DNA of 64,000 bases from Poindextera sp963706385 (GTDB taxonomy: Bacteria > Pseudomonadota > Alphaproteobacteria > Caulobacterales > Caulobacteraceae), in contig OY970153.1 in the NCBI GenBank assembly GCA_963706385.1, positions 3,100,001 through 3,164,000 on the forward strand. Reading direction: 5' to 3'. The position numbers were made by a program, and so were the translations under genes. This document shows, one piece after another, positions 11,107-19,108 of this stretch. The notes below the pieces were generated by a model, which searched no databases, was not told the origin of the DNA, and saw nothing but the letters and a program-made list of their open reading frames with translations. Numbering within the stretch: position 1 is the first letter of the stretch; each line of letters starts with the position of its first letter.

Positions 11107-11361
11107 ATGTCAGACGCACCCGCCAGCTCCGGCGACATCGCCGCCATGACCTTCGAGGCGGCCCTGGCCGAACTCGAAAAGATCGTCGGTCAGCTCGAAT
11201 CGGGCCAGGCGCCGCTGGAAGCCTCGATCGAGCTCTATGAACGCGGGGCGGCGCTGAAGGCGCACTGCGAAAAACGCCTGGAGGCCGCGCGGCTGCGCGT
11301 CGAGAAGATCGTCGTCGGCCCGCAAGGGGCCAGCGGCGTCGAGCCGGCCGAGTTCCCGTAA
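11107..11361 (+). CDS. xseB: exodeoxyribonuclease VII small subunit
   Basis: The 84-residue protein matches XseB over its whole length: MTFEAALAELEKIVGQLESG, then the helix PLEASIELYERGAALKAHCEKRL and a terminal EARLRVEKI-like segment. It is the small, multi-copy subunit that binds XseA and degrades single-stranded DNA. It is the first gene of the conserved xseB-ispA-dxs operon; its stop is 5 bases before the ispA start, so translational coupling is likely. Confidence 0.95.
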   Translation: MSDAPASSGDIAAMTFEAALAELEKIVGQLESGQAPLEASIELYERGAALKAHCEKRLEAARLRVEKIVVGPQGASGVEPAEFP

Positions 11362-11366
11362 GCGCG

Positions 11367-12251
11367 ATGAGCGCTTCGGTCGCCCAGCACATCGCCGAGG
11401 CCGCCGATCTGGTCACCGTGGCGCTCGACGCCCTGCTGCCGCGCGCCGACGGACCCGAACAGCGGCTGACCGAGGCCATGCGCTACGCGGCGCTCGGGCC
11501 CGGCAAGCGGCTGCGGCCGTTCTTCGCGCTGGAGACCGCGCGGATGTTCGATCTGGAGGAGCGGCCGGTGCTGCGCGCGGCCTGCGCGCTCGAATGCATC
11601 CACGCCTACAGCCTGGTGCACGACGATCTGCCGGCTTTGGACGACGACGATCTGCGCCGCGGCCGCCCGACCCTGCATCGGGCCTACGACGAGGCCACCG
11701 CGATCCTGGCGGGTGATGCGCTGCAGACCGCCGCCTTCGAGATCATGGCCCACCCCGACACCCATCCCGATGGGACCGTGCGCGCCGAACTGGTGCGCAA
11801 GCTGGCGCTCGCCGCGGGCGCCAGGGGCATGGCCGGCGGCCAGATGATCGATCTTCTGGGGGTCGCCGGCGACCTGGGCGCGGTCGCGCGCATGCAGCGG
11901 ATGAAGACCGGCGTGCTGATCGCCTGCGCGTTCGAGCTGCCGCTGACCCTGGCCCACGCCGGCGAGGCCGAGCGCCAGCCGCTGCTGGCCTTCGCCCAGG
12001 ATCTGGGTCTGGCCTGCCAGATCTGCGACGATCTGCTGGACGTCGAGGGCGGAGATGACCTATTGGGCAAGGCGGCCAGCGGCAAGGATGCGCGGGGCAA
12101 GGTGAACTATGTGACCCTGCTCGGCGTCGACCAGGCGCGCGAGCGCGTCGCGCTTTTGGCCGACCAAGCGCGGGCGCATCTTGAGATGTACGGCGAAATC
12201 GGCAAAATTCTAAGGAACAGTGTCGATTTCGTGCTAGATCGGCGACACTAG
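11367..12251 (+). CDS. ispA: farnesyl/geranylgeranyl diphosphate synthase (polyprenyl synthetase)
   Basis: The 294-residue trans-prenyltransferase condenses isopentenyl diphosphate with allylic diphosphates. The first Asp-rich motif is in HDDLPALDDDDLRRG near residue 90 and the second is CDDLLDVEGGDDLLGK near residue 222. GPGKRLRPFF near residue 45 supplies the IPP-binding Lys/Arg, and GGQMIDL is also present. The length fits bacterial IspA. It lies between xseB and dxs, so precursor supply (dxs) and chain elongation are made together. The exact product chain length cannot be read from the sequence with certainty. Confidence 0.93.
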   Translation: MSASVAQHIAEAADLVTVALDALLPRADGPEQRLTEAMRYAALGPGKRLRPFFALETARMFDLEERPVLRAACALECIHAYSLVHDDLPALDDDDLRRGRPTLHRAYDEATAILAGDALQTAAFEIMAHPDTHPDGTVRAELVRKLALAAGARGMAGGQMIDLLGVAGDLGAVARMQRMKTGVLIACAFELPLTLAHAGEAERQPLLAFAQDLGLACQICDDLLDVEGGDDLLGKAASGKDARGKVNYVTLLGVDQARERVALLADQARAHLEMYGEIGKILRNSVDFVLDRRH

Positions 12252-12287
12252 AATTCAAAGGGTCGGGTGCTTGTCGCCCGAGGGGCG

Positions 12288-14201
12288 ATGCCTAACACAC
12301 CACTGCTCGACACGGTCAAAACCCCCGCCGACACGCGCGCGTTCACCACGGCCCAGCTTCGTCAGCTGGCGGATGAGCTGCGCGCCGAGACGATCGACGC
12401 GGTATCCCAGACCGGCGGACATCTGGGCGCGGGCCTGGGCGTGGTCGAACTAACCGTGGCGCTGCACCACGTGTTCGACACGCCGCGCGATATCCTGATA
12501 TGGGACGTCGGCCATCAGGCCTATCCGCATAAAATCCTGACCGGCCGGCGCGACCGCATCCGCACCCTGCGCCAGGGCGGGGGCCTGTCCGGCTTCACCA
12601 AGCGTTCGGAGAGCGAATACGACCCGTTCGGCGCCGCCCACGCCGCGACCTCGATCTCGGCGGCGCTCGGCTTCGCCGTCGCCCGCGACCAGCGCGGCGA
12701 GGACAACAAGGTGATCGCGGTGATCGGCGACGGCTCGATGAGCGCCGGCATGGCCTACGAGGCGATGAACAACGCCGCCGAAAGCACCAAGCAGCTGATC
12801 GTCATCCTGAACGACAACGACATGTCGATCGCCCCCCCGGTTGGCGGCATGAGCGCCTATCTGGCCCGCCAGGTGTCCGGCGGCGCCTATCGCTCGCTGC
12901 GCAAGCTGGGCGCCCAGGTCGCCGGCGCCCTGCCGCGCCCGCTGAAGGAGGCCGCGCGCAAGGTCGAGGAATACGCCCGCGGCATGGCCACCGGCGGCAC
13001 CTTCTTCGAGGAGCTGGGCTTCTATTACGTCGGCCCGATCGACGGTCACAACATGGAGCACCTGGCGCCGGTGCTGAAGAACGTGCGCGGCATCGTCGAC
13101 CGGCCGGTGCTGGTTCACGTCGTGACCCACAAAGGCAAGGGCTACGGCCCGGCCGAGGACGCCGAGGACAAGCACCACGCGGTGGCCAAGTTCGACGTGG
13201 TCACCGGCCAGCAGACCAAGACCCAGAGTCACGCGCCGAGCTACACCAAGGTGTTCGCCCAGGAGCTGATTCGCCAGGCCGAGCGCGACGACAAGATCGT
13301 CGCCATCACCGCGGCCATGCCATCCGGCACGGGGCTCGACCTGTTCGGTCAGCGCTTCCCCAAGCGCACTTTCGACGTCGGCATCGCCGAACAGCACGCG
13401 GTGACCTTCGCCGCGGGCCTCGCGGCCGACGGGATGAAGCCGTTCGCGGCGATCTATTCGACCTTCCTGCAGCGCGGCTACGACCAAGTGGTGCACGACG
13501 TCGCCATCCAGAAGCTGCCGGTGCGCTTCGCCATCGACCGGGCGGGACTGGTGGGCGCCGACGGGCCGACCCACGCCGGTTCGTTCGATGTCGGCTATCT
13601 GGGCCAGCTCCCCGGCTTCGTGCTGATGGCGGCGGCCGACGAGGCCGAGTTGGCGCGGATGGTCGCCACCTCCGTCGCAATCGACGATGCGCCCAGCGGC
13701 TTCCGTTTTCCGCGCGGCGAGGGAATCGGCGTGGCCCTGCCGAACCCAGCCCCGCCGCTGGAGATCGGCCGCGGACGGATCGTGCGGGAGGGAGCCGCCG
13801 TGGCCATCCTGTCGTTCGGCGCGCGCCTGCAGGAGGCGCTGCGCGCCGCCGACCTTCTGGCCGCGCGCGGGCTGTCGGCCACCGTGGCGGACGCCCGCTT
13901 CGCCAAGCCGCTGGACGAGGACATGATCCTGCGCCTAGCGCGCGAGCACGAGGCGTTGATCACCATCGAGGAGGGCGCGGTCGGCGGGTTCGGCGCCTTC
14001 GTGCTGCATCTTTTGGCTCAGCGCGGGGCGCTGGATCGGGGCCTGAAAATCCGCACCTTGACCCTGCCGGACATCTTTCAGGACCATGACAAACCCGAGG
14101 CGATGTACGCCCAGGCCGGCCTCGACGCCGAGGGCATCGTCCGCGCGGCGCTTTCAGCGCTGGGCGTTGATCAGACCAAGGGCGGTCTGAGGGCGCTCTG
14201 A
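12288..14201 (+). CDS. dxs: 1-deoxy-D-xylulose-5-phosphate synthase
   Basis: This thiamine-diphosphate enzyme makes DXP from pyruvate and glyceraldehyde-3-phosphate, the first step of the MEP isoprenoid pathway. The product of 637 residues shows SQTGGHLGAGLGVVELTVALH near the N-terminus, GHQAYPHKILTGR, the ThDP motif GDGSMSAGMAYEAMNNA with NDNDMSIAPPVG, and the transketolase-like domain with DVGIAEQHAVTFAAG and DRAGLVGADGPTHAG. I place the start at the ATG at 12288, preceded by AGGGG at 12281-12285; a GTG 21 bases earlier is less likely. It is the third gene of xseB-ispA-dxs, 36 bases after ispA. Confidence 0.96.
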   Translation: MPNTPLLDTVKTPADTRAFTTAQLRQLADELRAETIDAVSQTGGHLGAGLGVVELTVALHHVFDTPRDILIWDVGHQAYPHKILTGRRDRIRTLRQGGGLSGFTKRSESEYDPFGAAHAATSISAALGFAVARDQRGEDNKVIAVIGDGSMSAGMAYEAMNNAAESTKQLIVILNDNDMSIAPPVGGMSAYLARQVSGGAYRSLRKLGAQVAGALPRPLKEAARKVEEYARGMATGGTFFEELGFYYVGPIDGHNMEHLAPVLKNVRGIVDRPVLVHVVTHKGKGYGPAEDAEDKHHAVAKFDVVTGQQTKTQSHAPSYTKVFAQELIRQAERDDKIVAITAAMPSGTGLDLFGQRFPKRTFDVGIAEQHAVTFAAGLAADGMKPFAAIYSTFLQRGYDQVVHDVAIQKLPVRFAIDRAGLVGADGPTHAGSFDVGYLGQLPGFVLMAAADEAELARMVATSVAIDDAPSGFRFPRGEGIGVALPNPAPPLEIGRGRIVREGAAVAILSFGARLQEALRAADLLAARGLSATVADARFAKPLDEDMILRLAREHEALITIEEGAVGGFGAFVLHLLAQRGALDRGLKIRTLTLPDIFQDHDKPEAMYAQAGLDAEGIVRAALSALGVDQTKGGLRAL

Positions 14202-14216
14202 CCCCGCGGGGTCTTT
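14200..14216 (+). terminator. probable terminator of xseB-ispA-dxs
   Basis: A perfect palindrome, GACCCCGCGGGGTC, at 14200-14213 is followed by TTT. It overlaps the last base of the dxs stop and precedes a convergent gene, where a stop of transcription is expected. The T-run is short. Confidence 0.5.
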
Positions 14217-14235
14217 GGGCCCCGCCGCAGGCGTC

Positions 14236-14937
14236 TTAGCCGGATGCGGCGGATGTCGAGGTCGTGTCTGTTGACCCGACCGTGCTGGCCAAGCCGGTCA
14301 AGCTGGATGCGCCGGTCGAACTGGTCGAGGCCAGCGCGCCGCCGCCGCCCCCGCCATGATGGTGATGGTGGTGATGGTGTGCGCCGACGCCAAGCGCGTT
14401 GAGCGCCATGCCCAGTTCGTCCAGCGCCTGAACCAGGCTCGAACTGGTCGATAAGGGGCTCGGACTCAGGCTGGTCGTCAGGGCGCTCGCGCTCACGGTC
14501 GAAGTCGAGCCGGCGAGCGAAGTCGCGGAACCACTCTGGGTCTGGCCGATCACGCTGTCGAGCGCCTGGGTGAGCTGCTGCAGGGCGTCGACCAGCTTGG
14601 TCAGGGTCTGGTCGGCGCTGGCGGTCAAATCGGACATGGTCGGCGGGGCGAGCGAGGCGGTGGCGGGGGACGCGGCCCCGCTGGTCGAACTGCTCGATCC
14701 GGCGTCCTGCAGCGCGGTCAGAAAGGCCAGGGCGTCAGCGGCGAACCGATCCGAGGGCCCCGTTGGCGACGGCGGAAGGCCAGCGCCGCTCCCGACGCCC
14801 TGGACGCCGCCAGTCTGACTATTTTGCCCGGTCTGGGCGGTATTAGTTGCCGGGTTTGCCGGCGCGCTCTGTATCGAAGCCAACAACGCCTGCAGGGCCG
14901 CCAGCGCGGAAGGATTTGAATTACTTGATATTTGCAT
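14236..14937 (-). CDS. low-complexity Ser/Thr/Ala-rich protein with His8-Gly6 tract, under a sigma-54-type promoter
   Basis: I do not recognise a family. The 233-residue product is made mostly of Ser, Thr, Ala, Gly, Leu and Gln, with no Cys, Trp or Tyr and almost no Lys or Arg. Two predicted helical patches (residues about 65-78, FAADALAFLTALQD, and about 103-125, ADQTLTKLVDALQQLTQALD) interrupt the disordered sequence. Near residue 187 eight histidines are followed by six glycines. There is no signal peptide. A GGGGA ribosome site precedes the ATG at 14937 and a sigma-54-type promoter lies at 15012-15026. It follows the flgFGAH operon on the same strand. The composition and regulation suggest a flagellar-regulon protein, perhaps one exported through the flagellar type III system; that is inference. 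Confidence 0.7.
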   Translation of the reverse strand: MQISSNSNPSALAALQALLASIQSAPANPATNTAQTGQNSQTGGVQGVGSGAGLPPSPTGPSDRFAADALAFLTALQDAGSSSSTSGAASPATASLAPPTMSDLTASADQTLTKLVDALQQLTQALDSVIGQTQSGSATSLAGSTSTVSASALTTSLSPSPLSTSSSLVQALDELGMALNALGVGAHHHHHHHHGGGGGGALASTSSTGASSLTGLASTVGSTDTTSTSAASG

Positions 14938-15011
14938 TGTTTTCCCCGTTCGTGAACCATCTCGGCCTCTGGCGAGGCGCGGCTGGTGTCGACCGTCCGA
15001 ACCTTAGACTA

Positions 15012-15026
15012 GCAACGGTCACGCCA
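15012..15026 (-). promoter_or_regulatory. sigma-54-type promoter for the His/Gly-tract gene
   Basis: On the reverse strand the sequence is TGGCGTGACCGTTGC, matching TGGCACG-N4-TTGC with two changes and exact -24/-12 spacing. Transcription would start near 15000, about 63 bases before the ATG at 14937. Sigma-54 promoters of this form drive late flagellar genes in Caulobacter. Confidence 0.65.
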
Positions 15027-15144
15027 CGGGTTATCGGTTAGCGATTACTCGATCCGGCAAATTGATTATTGCGACGGAGCAACAATCCGAACGGGATGAA
15101 ATCTCAAAAATCCCATCCAGCGGCGCCGTCCCTGATTTCCGCGT

Positions 15145-15909
15145 CTAGAACGGCGTGAACCGCTGCAACAGCGCGGTGCCGCCCGGCGTCTTCTGGACCG
15201 CCGAGATGTCGCCCTTGCCGCCGTAGGCGATGCGGGCCTCGGCGATCTGGGTGTGCAAGATGGTGTTGGCCGCGGTGATGTCCTCGGGCCGCACGATGCC
15301 GGCGACGGTGAGGATGCGGGTGTCGTTGTTGGTCTCCACCTCCTGGCGGCCCTGGATCACCAGATTGCCGTTCGGCAGCACCTGGGTGACCACCGCGGCG
15401 ATGGTCAGCGAGATCTGTTCCTGACGGGTCACCCCGCCCGTGCCGGCTGCGGCTAGACTGGTGTTGGTGCTGATCGCGGTGGTCGGCACGAAGGCCTTGG
15501 GCAGGATTTTGCCGAGGGTTGATTCCAACCCCAGGAAGTTGGGAATGCCCACGGTGTTGGCGCTGGTCTTGGTGGCGTTGGTGGCGTTGGTGGTCTTGGC
15601 GCTGTCGTCGATCTGGATCAGCACGGTCAGGATGTCACCGACCCGGCTGGCGCGCTGGTCGCCGAGAAATTCCCGCGCGCCGGTGCGCCACAGCGAATTG
15701 GCCGAGGCGGGCTGTGGCAGAGGCTCGCGCCCGGCCGCGGAGATCGGCAACACCTGCTGGTTCGTCGGCACGAGGGCGGAAGGATAATTGATCGACGACA
15801 GCTTGCCGGGGCCGTAGAGCGCTTCATGGGCCGAGCCGCAAGCGGCGAGCGGGGCGGCGGCGAAAAGGGCGATCAGACGCAAACGCATACGCATGGCGGT
15901 CTTCCTCAA
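15145..15909 (-). CDS. flgH: flagellar L-ring protein FlgH (lipoprotein)
   Basis: FlgH forms the outer-membrane L-ring around the flagellar rod. The 254-residue product begins with a signal peptide ending in the lipobox LAAC (Cys near residue 24). It continues with the conserved GDILTVLIQIDDSAKTTNATNA-type strand (about residues 89-105), GVTRQEQISLTIAAVVTQVLPNGNLVIQGRQEV in pieces, and ends ISAVQKTPGGTALLQRFTPF-like, as is usual for FlgH. The start ATG overlaps the flgA stop by four bases (ATGA), so it is co-translated as the last gene of flgF-flgG-flgA-flgH. Confidence 0.95.
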   Translation of the reverse strand: MRKTAMRMRLRLIALFAAAPLAACGSAHEALYGPGKLSSINYPSALVPTNQQVLPISAAGREPLPQPASANSLWRTGAREFLGDQRASRVGDILTVLIQIDDSAKTTNATNATKTSANTVGIPNFLGLESTLGKILPKAFVPTTAISTNTSLAAAGTGGVTRQEQISLTIAAVVTQVLPNGNLVIQGRQEVETNNDTRILTVAGIVRPEDITAANTILHTQIAEARIAYGGKGDISAVQKTPGGTALLQRFTPF

Positions 15910-16694
15910 CGGAGGGCGGCGAGTTGGGCGGAGGATGAAAGGGGTCGGGCGCGGATCCGCTCGGCTTCGGGACCGACGACGGCCTCGTCGGCCCCCGAGG
16001 CGATGGCCTGGATCACCTTCTTGGAAACCGGGTTGACGATCTCGACCGGTTCGCCGATCGCGGCCGAGCCCAGCGCCTTGCCTTGCAGCACCAGGCTGAC
16101 GCCCTCGGCGTGATAGACGACCTGAACCGCGTCATTGGCCTTGATCACCTGGGGCGAGGAGACGTCATGGGTGGCGACGGCGGTTCCGGCGCGCAGCGGA
16201 CGGCGGGCGAGCTTTCCGATGATCTGATCGGCGTCGCGCGGCGCGTCCGCCGGGACGGCGAAGGCGGCGACCTTGGCGAAGGTCAGGTCCTGCGGCTGGA
16301 TCAGCTCGCCGGCCGAGACGCTGCGGGACCAGGTCAGGACCTCGCTCATCCGAGCCCCGGGAACCGTGGCCAAGGCGCGGGGCACCACTATGCGGGCGAT
16401 GCCGTCCGGGTTGTCCCAATCCAGCCCGTGCTGGCGGGCCATCTCGCGCACCACGGCGGCGTTCAACACCGCGCTCTCGCCCGCCGGCGCGCCGTTGCCG
16501 ACGACTACCGACGCCTCCGCCCCCGCGCCGTCGAATAGATCGCCCAGGGTGATGCTCGTCCCGCTCGACACCTCGGGTTTGAGCGCGACCGGCCGGTCAG
16601 CCCAGGCCGCGGACGCGGCGCAGAGCGCGGCCAGCAGGCCCAGCGCCGCCAGCGCCGAGCGGCCGGCCCGGGATTGGGGAGCGTCCCCCGCCAT
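15906..16694 (-). CDS. flgA: flagellar basal body P-ring formation chaperone FlgA
   Basis: FlgA is a periplasmic chaperone that helps assemble the P-ring protein FlgI. The 262-residue product has a signal peptide (ALAALGLLAALCAASAAWA, residues about 14-32). A SAF-like region follows in the second half (GELIQPQDLTF, then RPLRAGTAVATHDVSSPQVIKAND), and the C-terminal beta domain has VVYHAEGVSLVLQGKAL and ends near VNPVSKKVIQA. It starts 4 bases after flgG and overlaps flgH, so one transcript is likely. No flgI is seen in the window. Confidence 0.9.
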   Translation of the reverse strand: MAGDAPQSRAGRSALAALGLLAALCAASAAWADRPVALKPEVSSGTSITLGDLFDGAGAEASVVVGNGAPAGESAVLNAAVVREMARQHGLDWDNPDGIARIVVPRALATVPGARMSEVLTWSRSVSAGELIQPQDLTFAKVAAFAVPADAPRDADQIIGKLARRPLRAGTAVATHDVSSPQVIKANDAVQVVYHAEGVSLVLQGKALGSAAIGEPVEIVNPVSKKVIQAIASGADEAVVGPEAERIRARPLSSSAQLAALR

Positions 16695-16698
16695 CGAC

Positions 16699-17487
16699 CT
16701 ACTGCTTCATCTGCGAGTTGGTGTTCAGCATCTGGTCGGCGGTGGTGATCACCTTGGAGTTCATCTCGTAGGCCCGCTGGGCCACGATCAGCGAGGTGAT
16801 CTCGCTCACCGGATCGACGTTCGAGGCTTCGGTGTAGCCCTGCATCAGGGCGCCCAGGCCCTGGAGATTGGGCGTGCCGACGGTCGGCGGGCCGGACGCG
16901 TCGGTCTGCATGAACAGGTTATTGCCCTGGGCTTGCAGCCCCGCCTCGTTGAAGAAGCTGGCGAGTTGGAGTTGACCGACCTGTTGGGGCGCGCTGGAGG
17001 CGGCGGTGGTCACCTGGACCTGGCCCGAGGCCGAGATGGTGACGCTGGTGGAGCCCTGAGGAATAGTGATCTGCGGGATCACCTGATAGCCGTCCGCGGT
17101 GACCACTTGGCCCTGGGCGTTGACCGAGAAGTTGCCGGCCCGGGTGTAGGCGGTCTGGCCGTCCGGCAGCAGCACCTGGAAATAGCCCAGGCCGCTGATC
17201 GCTAGGTCCAATGGGTTGCCGGTCTGGTTCGGCGAGCCCTGGGTGGTGATCCGATAGACCGATCCGGCCTTGACCCCGGCGCCGATCTGGATGCCGGTCG
17301 GCACCACCGTGCCCGAGCTGGACGACTGGGATCCGGCTTGTTCGATGTTCTGGTAGAGCAGATCCTCGAACTCCGCTCGGCCCTTCTTGAAGCCGACGGT
17401 GTTCATATTGGCGATGTTGTTCGAGATCACCTCGACGTTCAGCTGTTGGGCCGCCATGCCCGTCGCCGCCGTGCGCAATGCCATCAT
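16699..17487 (-). CDS. flgG: flagellar distal rod protein FlgG
   Basis: FlgG forms the distal rod. The 262-residue protein begins MMALRTAATGMAAQQLNVE and has the flagellar rod/hook motif VISNNIANMNTVGFKKGRAEF near residue 24. The middle domain has PLDLAISGLGYFQVLLPDG and TRAGNFSVNAQGQVV, and the C-terminal FlgG-type helix is EASNVDPVSEITSLIVAQRAYE..TADQML. The usual length is about 260. It lies 14 bases after flgF on the same strand and is exported by the flagellar type III apparatus without a cleaved signal. Confidence 0.96.
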   Translation of the reverse strand: MMALRTAATGMAAQQLNVEVISNNIANMNTVGFKKGRAEFEDLLYQNIEQAGSQSSSSGTVVPTGIQIGAGVKAGSVYRITTQGSPNQTGNPLDLAISGLGYFQVLLPDGQTAYTRAGNFSVNAQGQVVTADGYQVIPQITIPQGSTSVTISASGQVQVTTAASSAPQQVGQLQLASFFNEAGLQAQGNNLFMQTDASGPPTVGTPNLQGLGALMQGYTEASNVDPVSEITSLIVAQRAYEMNSKVITTADQMLNTNSQMKQ

Positions 17488-17501
17488 GGGTCAGGAACTC
17501 C

Positions 17502-18257
17502 TTACTGGATCGAGCCAAGCTGTTGAATCGCCGTGCTCGAGAGGTCGGCGGTGCTGCCGAGCATCTGGCTGACCATCTCGTAGGCCCGGTTGATGCGGAT
17601 CAGGTCGGTTATCTGGATGATCGGTTGAACGTTGGAAGCCTCCAGCATGCCCTGCTGGACCACCGCGTCGACCACCGGCTGCGGCGGCTGGTTGGTGGTC
17701 AGGCTGTAGAGGCCGTCGCCCTGTTTGCTAAGGGCGGACAGGTCGGGGAAGGTGACCACGCCGACCCTGCCGACCACTTGGGCGCCTGTCTGGCCCGCAA
17801 CGGTCTGGGTGATAGTGCCGTCGCGACCGATCGTTGGCGGGCCGCCTTGGGGATTGATCGAGATCGGCGCGCCGGCGTCGTCGAGCACCGGATCCCCGGC
17901 CTGGGTGACGAGTTGGCTCTGGGCGTCGGTCGCGAAGCGACCGTCGCGGGTATACCGCGGCCCGGCCGCGGTCTGCACCTGGAAGAAGCCGGGCCCGCTG
18001 ATCGCCAGGTCGAGCGGCGCGCCGGTCTGGGTCATCGCGCCTTGGGTGAAATCGCGAGCCAGGCCATTGGCCACCGCGAACTGCACCGGCTGGGTCACGC
18101 CGACCGACAACGCGGGGGTGGCGGGGTCGGTGGCGTTGACCAACGACTCGACCTTAAAGCCGGTGGTGTCGACGTTGGCCAGGTTGTTGGCCACGATGTC
18201 GAGTTCGCGCTGCAGCAGAATCTGCTTCGACAAACCGACGTACATCGTATTGTCCAT
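17502..18257 (-). CDS. flgF: flagellar proximal rod protein FlgF
   Basis: FlgF is part of the proximal rod. The 251-residue protein starts MDNTMYVGLSKQILLQREL, followed by DIVANNLANVDTTGFKVES (the N-terminal rod motif). The central PLDLAISGPGFFQVQTAAGP and TRDGRFATDAQSQLV strands follow, and the C-terminal helix is EASNVQPIIQITDLIRINRAYEMV. An AGGA ribosome site precedes the ATG at 18257. It heads the flgF-G-A-H operon behind a sigma-54-type promoter at 18300-18314. Confidence 0.95.
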   Translation of the reverse strand: MDNTMYVGLSKQILLQRELDIVANNLANVDTTGFKVESLVNATDPATPALSVGVTQPVQFAVANGLARDFTQGAMTQTGAPLDLAISGPGFFQVQTAAGPRYTRDGRFATDAQSQLVTQAGDPVLDDAGAPISINPQGGPPTIGRDGTITQTVAGQTGAQVVGRVGVVTFPDLSALSKQGDGLYSLTTNQPPQPVVDAVVQQGMLEASNVQPIIQITDLIRINRAYEMVSQMLGSTADLSSTAIQQLGSIQ

Positions 18258-18299
18258 AACCGGCGGTCCTTAAGGCGCGTGGTTGGCCTGGTAAACGCT

Positions 18300-18314
18300 G
18301 CAACTGTCGCGCCA
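18300..18314 (-). promoter_or_regulatory. sigma-54-type promoter of the flgFGAH operon
   Basis: The reverse strand reads TGGCGCGACAGTTGC, a one-base variant of TGGCACG-N4-TTGC with correct -24/-12 spacing. The predicted start is near 18288, about 31 bases upstream of flgF. Confidence 0.75.
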
Positions 18315-18340
18315 CCAAAAAAAATCCAATAAATCAACAA

Positions 18341-18425
18341 TTAAGTAGGTTAATCCATTGCCGGGGTGTGATCTTCGCCCGGCAAAAATTGCAGCCTTTA
18401 ACGAAGGTTAAAAACCGAACGTTAA
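18341..18425 (+). promoter_or_regulatory. cluster of TTAA half-sites upstream of fliL (possible CtrA-type control)
   Basis: Paired TTAA words occur at 18341-18344/18350-18353 (5-base spacer) and 18398-18401/18408-18411 (6-base spacer), with a further TTAAC at 18422. CtrA boxes in Caulobacter have TTAA-N7-TTAA, so these are near-matches only. In such GC-rich DNA the AT-rich cluster between flgF and fliL is notable. Confidence 0.35.
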
Positions 18426-18494
18426 CCAAACTCGCGCGATTGATCGTGCATCGACTCTGATGGCCGCGTGCGGTCCGTCGAGGCAAGGGGCGCG

Positions 18495-19082
18495 ATGGCC
18501 AAGGATGTAGCCGATCAGAAGGCCGACGACGACGAGGTCGTTGAAGGCGAAGGCGCCGACGGCGAAGTCGTCGACAAGAAGAAACCGCCCTTGATGCTGC
18601 TCATCATTGGCGCGGTCGTCTTGGTCTTGGCGCTGGGCGGCGCCGCCGCCTACTTCCTGTTCCTGGCGCCGCACAAGCCGGCGGCGGCGGCGCACGCCAA
18701 GCCGAAGAAGGAAGCCAAGAAGGATGGCGAAAAGAAAGGCGACAAAAACGGCGCCCAAATCAGCGACGGCCCCGACGGCGTGGTGTTCTACACCCCGCCC
18801 GACGTCGTGGTGAACATGCAGACCGCCGACGGGCGGCCGACTTTCCTGAAGCTGAAGCTGACCTTCGAACTGCCCGACCACGACACCGCCGACGCGCTCG
18901 ATGAGAACATGCCGAGGCTGCAGGACATGTTGCAGACGTTTCTGCGCGAGTTGCGACCCGAGGACCTGACTGGCAGTCAGGGCAGTTATCAGCTGCGCGT
19001 GGAGCTTTTGCGGCGAGTCAACCTGGTCATCGCGCCAGCCAAGATCAACACCGTCCTGATCGAGGAGATGCTGATCAACTAG
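18495..19082 (+). CDS. fliL: flagellar basal body-associated protein FliL
   Basis: The 195-residue bitopic inner-membrane protein has an acidic cytoplasmic N-terminus, one membrane helix (LMLLIIGAVVLVLALGGAAA, residues about 33-52), a Lys/Ala/Gly linker and a periplasmic FliL domain. That domain has VVFYTPPDVVVNMQTADGRP and the C-terminal NLVIAPAKINTVLIEEMLIN. FliL surrounds the stators and supports torque. The ATG at 18495, after AGGCAAGGGG, is chosen over an upstream in-frame start. It is the first gene of the fliL-fliM run, divergent from flgF. Confidence 0.94.
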   Translation: MAKDVADQKADDDEVVEGEGADGEVVDKKKPPLMLLIIGAVVLVLALGGAAAYFLFLAPHKPAAAAHAKPKKEAKKDGEKKGDKNGAQISDGPDGVVFYTPPDVVVNMQTADGRPTFLKLKLTFELPDHDTADALDENMPRLQDMLQTFLRELRPEDLTGSQGSYQLRVELLRRVNLVIAPAKINTVLIEEMLIN

Positions 19083-19108
19083 GGTCCGCCCCTGGTTGAG
19101 CGCCGATC

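Noticed and set aside
12450..13574. A 374-codon reverse open frame opposite dxs
   Set aside because: dxs is certain on the forward strand, and the reverse translation shows no recognisable fold.
14340..14400. His/Gly codon tract as an assembly or vector artefact (purification-tag-like)
   Set aside because: It lies in frame within a longer native-looking gene with its own ribosome site and promoter, and His codons alternate irregularly. A vector origin seems unlikely but read data could confirm.
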